Positions 5,928 to 6,995 of a stretch of DNA of 6,995 nucleotides are shown piece by piece. Origin of the DNA: Bdellovibrionales bacterium (GTDB taxonomy: Bacteria > Bdellovibrionota > Bacteriovoracia > Bacteriovoracales > Bacteriovoracaceae); the NCBI GenBank assembly GCA_005791855.1, contig SXUH01000171.1, positions 1 through 6,995 of the forward strand. Reading direction: 5' to 3'. Below the pieces are notes generated by a model. It saw only the letters and a program-made list of their open reading frames with translations. It was not told the origin of the DNA and searched no databases. Position 1 is the stretch's first letter. Each line of letters starts with the position of its first letter. The position numbers and the translations under genes are program-made.

Positions 5928-6995
5928 ATGTCCGTTGACCTGAACGACCTCAAGAATCGAAAGATCGCTCTCGTCCTCTCTGGTGGAGTCGTGAAGGCCG
6001 CGGCCTGGCACCTCGGCGTGACCCTCGCCCTCGAAGAGCTCGGCTTCTACTTCAAGAGCAACAAGAACTCCTCCCCCGGTCACCAGCACAACCCGAAGAC
6101 CCTCGAGATCGGAACCTACGTCGGCTCCTCCGCGGGAGCGATGATCTGCATCTACCTCGCCGCCGGCTACACTCCCCAGGACGTGATCCAGGCCACCCTC
6201 GGGATCAAGGGATCGAAGCTCAAGGGCATCACCTACAAAGACATGTTCGCCATCAAGAGGCCCGAGCTCCGGGCGCCGAAGAGCGACCTCTACTACCCCC
6301 TCGACGGCTTCCCGACGCTCCTGAAGAACCTCCTCAAGCCCGTGATCTCCCTCCCGGGCCTCTTCACGACCGAAGGGGCGAGGACGTACCTCATCAAGAA
6401 CGTCATTGAGAAGGACACCTTCGAAGACTTCGCGGCCGACCTCTTCATCGTGGCGACCCAGCTCGACCACTCCCGGAAGGTCATCTTCTCGAAGTACAAC
6501 TACCCCAACCCCTCGCACGACAGCACGTCGGTCTACTACACCGGGACCAACGTCTCCTCCGCGGCCGCCGCGACCATGAGCGTGCCGCCGTTCTACTGCC
6601 CGTATCCGATCCGGAACAAGTTCACCGGCGGGGTGGACTACTACATCGACGGCGAGATCCGGGAGACCCTCTCGACCCACGTGGCGGAGGACAACGGGTG
6701 CGACGCCATCATCAGCTCCTGGACCCACACGCCCTACCACTTCCACGACGAGGTCGGGTCCCTCGTGAACTACGGCCTCCCGCCGATCGCCATCCAGTCC
6801 ATCTACCTCATGATCCAGAAGAAGATCATCTCCTCCCGGGCGGAGCGGGCGAAGGCCGTGGACATCATCGACACGGTGAACGACTACATGAAGAGTGAAA
6901 AGTTCTCGGCCACCCACCGCCGGGAGATCACCGCCATCCTCCAGCGGAAGATGAACATCAACCCGAAGGTGAAGCTCATCGACATCTTCCCCGAC
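5928..6995 (+). CDS. Patatin-like phospholipase/lipid acyl hydrolase (runs off right edge)
   Basis: The frame opens at the ATG at 5928 and stays open for 356 codons to the edge, so the C-terminus is missing. Patatin-family enzymes hydrolyse acyl esters of membrane lipids with a Ser-Asp dyad. Both are visible: the nucleophile elbow GSSAG at 66-70 (Ser68) and the Asp-Gly motif in YYIDGEI (Asp241). The N-terminal strand ALVLSGG runs into a modified oxyanion loop, GGVVKAA at 19-25, where the usual form is GGGxRG. A variable insert at 43-57, rich in Asn, Ser and Lys, sits between the first helix and the elbow strand. No signal peptide is seen, so the protein is cytoplasmic or exported by another route. 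The ribosome binding site is weak (GAG, 5 bases before the ATG). The last visible part (about 300-356) is helical and charged. Twenty-eight of 30 leucine codons are CTC. The gene diverges from the HTH gene with 84 bases between. Confidence 0.94.
   Translation, partial: MSVDLNDLKNRKIALVLSGGVVKAAAWHLGVTLALEELGFYFKSNKNSSPGHQHNPKTLEIGTYVGSSAGAMICIYLAAGYTPQDVIQATLGIKGSKLKGITYKDMFAIKRPELRAPKSDLYYPLDGFPTLLKNLLKPVISLPGLFTTEGARTYLIKNVIEKDTFEDFAADLFIVATQLDHSRKVIFSKYNYPNPSHDSTSVYYTGTNVSSAAAATMSVPPFYCPYPIRNKFTGGVDYYIDGEIRETLSTHVAEDNGCDAIISSWTHTPYHFHDEVGSLVNYGLPPIAIQSIYLMIQKKIISSRAERAKAVDIIDTVNDYMKSEKFSATHRREITAILQRKMNINPKVKLIDIFPD

Noticed and set aside
5844..6917. Upstream extension of the HTH reading frame on the minus strand through the patatin gene
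   Set aside because: The frame is codon-for-codon antisense to the patatin, whose active-site motifs are clear. The AAAGGAGG site and the promoter place the real HTH start at 5843.
1..6995. Insertion sequence, phage, CRISPR array, tRNA or rRNA, or a known defence cluster
   Set aside because: No transposase or integrase, no regularly spaced repeats, no cloverleaf or rRNA sequence and no terminal repeats were seen. Patatin-type effectors occur in some defence systems, but no cyclase, sensor or restriction partner is next to this one within the window.

Overview
The window reads as a piece of a GC-rich Gram-negative bacterial chromosome. It carries six protein genes and has almost no spare DNA. 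The Gram-negative assignment rests on a secreted protein that ends in an outer-membrane-type beta-barrel with a C-terminal phenylalanine. The lineage cannot be fixed from sequence alone. The mix of a patatin with an SGG-x-x-K-A-A-type oxyanion loop, an M11-like secreted protease and a FlgT-like envelope protein would fit a Bdellovibrionota or other former deltaproteobacterial genome, but that is a guess. Codon choice is strongly skewed: 28 of 30 leucines in the visible patatin are CTC. This keeps the antisense strands of the genes open over long stretches, and those antisense frames are not genes.

Layout, left to right. The left edge (1-576, minus) holds the first 192 residues of a secreted metalloprotease-like protein of the gametolysin (M11) type; its catalytic part lies outside the window. 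A 147-base gap (577-723) holds a candidate promoter for that gene and a stem-loop downstream of radA. Then comes a tight minus-strand cluster, transcribed from right to left: a small helix-turn-helix/coiled-coil protein (5502-5843), a FlgT-like plus beta-barrel outer-membrane protein (4027-5505), an NAD+-dependent DNA ligase (ligA, 2102-3994) and the DNA repair ATPase radA (724-2100). Junctions are a 4-base ATGA overlap, a gap of about 32 bases, and a 1-base gap (TAA-G-ATG), so co-transcription and translational coupling are likely. Diverging from this cluster, a patatin-like phospholipase (5928 to the right edge, plus) runs off the window with its Ser/Asp dyad visible.

The 84-base region between the HTH gene and the patatin gene is the control point. 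It has a good minus-strand promoter (TTGCAC-17-TATGAT) whose -10 lies in a symmetric TATCATA, so the same element could fire in both directions. A GATA-N5-TATC inverted repeat overlaps it. The small HTH protein encoded next to it is an obvious candidate to regulate both directions.

How the genes work together: ligA and radA are both DNA repair/recombination functions and share a transcript with an envelope protein. The patatin, the barrel protein and the HTH protein may form an envelope or lipid-related module, but the sequence shows only adjacency and shared control. No mobile element, CRISPR array, tRNA or rRNA was seen. No clearly new system is proven; the best leads are the HTH/barrel-protein pair with its symmetric divergent promoter and the diverged active-site motifs of the ligase.
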